From Devosia sp. (GTDB lineage: Bacteria; Pseudomonadota; Alphaproteobacteria; Rhizobiales; Devosiaceae): a stretch of 64,000 nt of DNA. The translations under genes were made by a program, and so were the position numbers. Below the pieces are notes generated by a model. It made no database searches. It worked only from the letters and a program-made list of their open reading frames with translations, and was not told the origin of the DNA. The stretch is from the NCBI RefSeq assembly GCF_025809055.1, contig NZ_CP075529.1, positions 2,653,501 through 2,717,500 of the forward strand, given 5' to 3'. Numbering within the stretch: position 1 is the first letter of the stretch; each line of letters begins with the position of its first letter. Below are positions 60,676 to 64,000 of the stretch, one piece after another.

Positions 60676-60705
60676 AAAGGGCGCGGAGCAATCCGCGCCC
60701 TTTTT
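60676..60705 (+). terminator. Rho-independent terminator of the rimP-nusA-ylxR-infB operon
   Basis: AAAGGGCGCGGA-GCAA-TCCGCGCCC ends in TTTTT, 24 bp past the infB stop. It closes the operon. Confidence 0.9.
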
Positions 60706-60719
60706 GCATCGAGGCTTGA

Positions 60720-61271
60720 ATGGCAAGTGTGATCTTCATCCGCCATAGTATTCCCCAAATCGACCCCGCCTTGCCGGCGCGAGAGTGGAGCCTTTCTCCC
60801 GCCGGGCACGACGCGGCACAACGGCTGTCGGCACGCCTTGCCGGCCGCAATGTGGGCGCGGTCATCTCTAGCGATGAAATCAAGGCTCGGCAGACGGCGG
60901 CCGCTCTCGCCGCGCCGCGTGGCTTGACGGTTGAGGTCGATAACGGCCTCCGAGAGCATGAGCGGCAGTCAGTAGGATTTCTGGGGCGCGAAAGGTTTGA
61001 AGCCGGGATTGCCGCGGTCTTTGCTCATCCCGGAACCCGTGCCTTCGGCGAAGAATCCGCCGATGACGTGTTTGATCGCTTCTCTGCGGCCGTGCAACAT
61101 GCCGCCATGCGCCGTGGCGAGAGCGACGGCGACATCGCCGTAATTACCCATGGCACGGCACTTTGCATCTTTCTCTCGCGACATGCCGGCATTGACCCGC
61201 TGCCATTCTGGAAGTCTATGACCCTGCCCATGGCCGTCCTGCTCGAGGACCACGCGGTGACCATTCTGTAG
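60720..61271 (+). CDS. Histidine phosphatase family protein
   Basis: A 183-residue branch-1 histidine phosphatase. The catalytic RHG motif reads IRHS (RHS) near residue 7, with REWSLSPAGHDAAQRL, ISSDEIKARQTAAAL (R of the phosphate pocket), LREHERQS (Glu) and the second histidine in VITHGTALC. Substitution of Gly by Ser in the first motif is tolerated in some members. Substrate unknown. It stands alone, 68 bp after infB, and its stop directly abuts that of the convergent kinase-like gene. Confidence 0.8.
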   Translation: MASVIFIRHSIPQIDPALPAREWSLSPAGHDAAQRLSARLAGRNVGAVISSDEIKARQTAAALAAPRGLTVEVDNGLREHERQSVGFLGRERFEAGIAAVFAHPGTRAFGEESADDVFDRFSAAVQHAAMRRGESDGDIAVITHGTALCIFLSRHAGIDPLPFWKSMTLPMAVLLEDHAVTIL

Positions 61272-61808
61272 TCAGGGCTGCAGGCTGGTGATCAGCGCCC
61301 GAACCTGAGCCACGATTGCTTCGGCCGATCCGCTCGCATCCACCTTTTCCCCAAAGGCCGGATCGACATGGGCCGCGACGCATTCCGCCGACCGCCTGAG
61401 CTCGAACGCATTCATCTCTCGGCCCTCCCGCGCCACCCGGCCTGCCAGTCGCTGGCGCACCACGTCCAGCGGCGCGACGAGGCAAATGCGTCTGACTGGT
61501 GCAGTCTGCGCCAGGGCCGCCGAAAAGGCGTCGAGATAGGCCAGGTTCGTAAAGGCCATGGGCACGATCACCATTTTGGACCGCAAATGCACCAGCCGCG
61601 CCTGATGCACGATCAGCGAGCGCCACAGCGCCATGTCCTGATAGTCATCCGGCTGCCGCCTGTGGCCGATCAGCCATGCCGGCAGGCGCCTCAGCACAAA
61701 GCCGACCTGCTCGGGATCGGAGATGGCGGCGTGCGCAAGGTTCTTGGCAAGCAGCTCTGACACCGTCGTCTTGCCGATCCCAAAGGACCCGTTGAGCAGC
61801 ACGAACAT
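61272..61808 (-). CDS. P-loop nucleotide kinase-like protein
   Basis: A 178-residue protein with Walker A GSFGIGKTTVSELLA at residues 7-21 and a hydrophobic Walker B-like strand around MVIVPMAF. It resembles shikimate/gluconate-kinase-like AAA_17/AAA_18 proteins (for example RICLVAPLDVVRQRLAGRVAREGR as a lid region). Role unknown; antibiotic phosphotransferase-like or nucleoside kinase activity is possible. The ATG with GGGGG eight bases upstream was selected; the open frame extends 18 codons farther across a terminator. Confidence 0.75.
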   Translation of the reverse strand: MFVLLNGSFGIGKTTVSELLAKNLAHAAISDPEQVGFVLRRLPAWLIGHRRQPDDYQDMALWRSLIVHQARLVHLRSKMVIVPMAFTNLAYLDAFSAALAQTAPVRRICLVAPLDVVRQRLAGRVAREGREMNAFELRRSAECVAAHVDPAFGEKVDASGSAEAIVAQVRALITSLQP

Positions 61809-61862
61809 CTGGTTCCCCCTTGACCCAAGCCCGGCAATTTCTGCGATCAAAGCGGCAAACAA

Positions 61863-61890
61863 AAGACCCGCCTCTTGCGAAGCGGGTCTT
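61863..61890 (-). terminator. Terminator after the L,D-transpeptidase gene
   Basis: Nine-base arms (AAGACCCGC/GCGGGTCTT) with a ten-base loop, followed on the minus strand by TTTTGTTTG, 57 bp after the ldt stop and just upstream of the kinase-like gene. Confidence 0.75.
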
Positions 61891-61947
61891 GGATGCGGCA
61901 GGCGGGTGACTACGGATGGACCGCCTGCTGCAATCTGGAATGGGTGA

Positions 61948-62598
61948 TCAGGCGTTGATCACCGTCACGCGCGCGCCGGTCGGCACGCGGGCGTAAAGAT
62001 CGATGATGTCCTGGTTCATCAGGCGGATACAGCCGGACGACACATTGGTGCCGATCGTATAGGGCTCGGTGGTGCCGTGAATGCGGAACAGCGTGTCGCG
62101 GCCGCCCTTGTAGAGATAGAGCGCACGCGGGCCGAGCGGATTCTCGGGGCCGGGGCCCATGCCGCCGGCATAGGGGCCGTAGCGTTCGGGCTCGCGGGCA
62201 ATCATGGACTGGGTCGGCGTCCAGCGCGGCCATTCGGCCTTGCGCCCGATCGTGGCTTCGCCACGGAAGACCAGCGCCTCGTCCTTGCCCACGCCAATGC
62301 CGTAGCGCAGGGCCCGGCCATTTTCCATCACGAGGTAGAGGTAGTGCGCGGGGGTGTCGACAACCAGCGTGCCGGGGCGTTCGGTGGTGTAGTAAGCCAC
62401 CTCCTGGCGCCACCAGCGCGGATCGACGCGGCGCAGGTCCATCGCCGCGACCGGATAGGGTTCATTGACCGCGGGTCCGTACATGCGCAGGTAATAGGGA
62501 TCGATCTGCGGTTCCTGCATCACCGGCTGGCGCGTCGAGGAACAGGCAGACAGGGCGGTGGCAGAAATGCCAAGCAGAAACAGGCGGCGGGAAATCAA
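61948..62598 (-). CDS. L,D-transpeptidase lipoprotein (YkuD domain)
   Basis: A 216-residue envelope enzyme. The N-terminus RRLFLLGISATALSAC|SS is a lipoprotein signal with the acylated cysteine at the lipobox. A proline-rich linker follows, then the YkuD domain with TLVVDTPAHYLYLVMENGRA and the catalytic HGTTEPYTIGTNVSSGCIRLM (histidine, then Ser-x-Gly-Cys-Ile-Arg), written in part. It forms 3-3 crosslinks in peptidoglycan or anchors proteins. Its own terminator lies downstream. Confidence 0.93.
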   Translation of the reverse strand: MISRRLFLLGISATALSACSSTRQPVMQEPQIDPYYLRMYGPAVNEPYPVAAMDLRRVDPRWWRQEVAYYTTERPGTLVVDTPAHYLYLVMENGRALRYGIGVGKDEALVFRGEATIGRKAEWPRWTPTQSMIAREPERYGPYAGGMGPGPENPLGPRALYLYKGGRDTLFRIHGTTEPYTIGTNVSSGCIRLMNQDIIDLYARVPTGARVTVINA

Positions 62599-62794
62599 TA
62601 CGGAACCTCAGGAGCAGGCATTTCAGGGAAGGCGGCGAGGGGACGCTGCCTTCAGCTTTACGCATGTTACCCTTAACGTGGCACGAATGCGGCGGTTCCT
62701 CGCCACAATTTGATCTCATTGCGGGGTGTGGCCAACAAGACACACTTGCCTATGCCCCTCGGGCCGGAACGCGAACGCGAGGTTGCCGGAACAG

Positions 62795-62821
62795 AAAAGG
62801 CCGGGACGAGCCCGGCCTTTT
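62795..62821 (-). terminator. Rho-independent terminator after pnp
   Basis: AAAAGGCCGGG-ACGAG-CCCGGCCTTTT lies 25 bp past the pnp stop and is followed by a T-run on the minus strand. Confidence 0.85.
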
Positions 62822-62845
62822 CACGGTTGGTTTGACGCGCAGAGA

Positions 62846-64000
<1,155 letters not shown>

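Overview
The window is GC-rich bacterial chromosome with almost no spacing between genes. Gene content and order point to an alphaproteobacterium of the order Hyphomicrobiales (Rhizobiales), most likely Devosiaceae. This is inferred from conserved neighbourhoods (cmk-rpsA-sppA-ihfB-lapA-trpFBA-accD, tsaB-rimI-fur-plsC, rnd-lptC-lptA-lptB-rpoN-hpf-ptsN, metK-trmB and rimP-nusA-ylxR-infB), an Hsp20-DUF1150 pair, a FYDLN-acid protein and GTTC-N7-GTTC type LexA boxes. No rRNA, CRISPR array, insertion sequence or prophage was seen.

Layout. 0-9.6 kb (minus strand): cmk, rpsA, a GNAT gene, sppA, ihfB, lapA, trpF, trpB, trpA, accD, a degenerate nucleotidyltransferase and the start of addB. 9.8-15.6 kb (plus): FYDLN-acid protein, tRNA-Ala(GGC), a membrane alpha/beta hydrolase, a YcaQ-type DNA glycosylase behind a LexA box, and pncB. 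15.6-18.3 kb (minus): plsC-type acyltransferase, fur-family regulator, rimI, tsaB; lnt diverges from them. 20-24 kb: VOC protein, tRNA-Leu(CAG), a GFA protein with its own LexA box, an NDUFA9-like protein, a PadR regulator with two palindromic sites, and an AraC/GyrI regulator. 24-32.3 kb is the accessory, metabolic part: a tctC-tctB-tctA-tetR tricarboxylate-type uptake operon, a TauE/SafE permease, and a three-gene sugar-type catabolic operon (Gfo/Idh/MocA oxidoreductase, DUF993 protein, sugar isomerase) behind a palindromic operator. 32.3-41.7 kb (minus): tandem DUF2147 lipocalin-size secreted proteins, an RlmD-type methyltransferase, folC, pheT, an ASCH-exonuclease fusion, pheS, rplT, rpmI. 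41.8-44.1 kb: RibD/DHFR-like protein, a glycosyltransferase, and hsp20-DUF1150 with an RpoH-type promoter and a ROSE-like RNA thermometer. 44.2-50 kb (minus): ptsN, hpf, rpoN, lptB, lptA, lptC, rnd. 50-60.7 kb (plus): metK, a DUF433/DUF5615 toxin-antitoxin pair, trmB, HxlR regulator, a flavin reductase-like protein, rimP, nusA, ylxR-L7Ae, infB. The end holds a histidine phosphatase, a P-loop kinase-like protein, an L,D-transpeptidase and the C-terminal half of pnp in inverted orientation.

How the genes work together. Most of the window is housekeeping: translation (rpsA, rplT, rpmI, pheST, rimP, nusA, infB, metK, trmB, rimI, tsaB, hpf), envelope building (lnt, plsC, lptABC, ldt, sppA), tryptophan, folate, NAD and fatty-acid precursor synthesis, and nitrogen/PTS-Ntr control (rpoN, ptsN). 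The most informative observations are regulatory: two SOS boxes in front of genes not classically listed as SOS members, heat-shock control of hsp20 at two levels, and several clean palindromic operators beside local regulators. Structural oddities include the ASCH-exonuclease fusion between pheS and pheT, a toxin-antitoxin pair overlapping trmB, a nucleotidyltransferase that has lost its signature residues, REP-like inverted doublets, and a probable inversion between infB and pnp.
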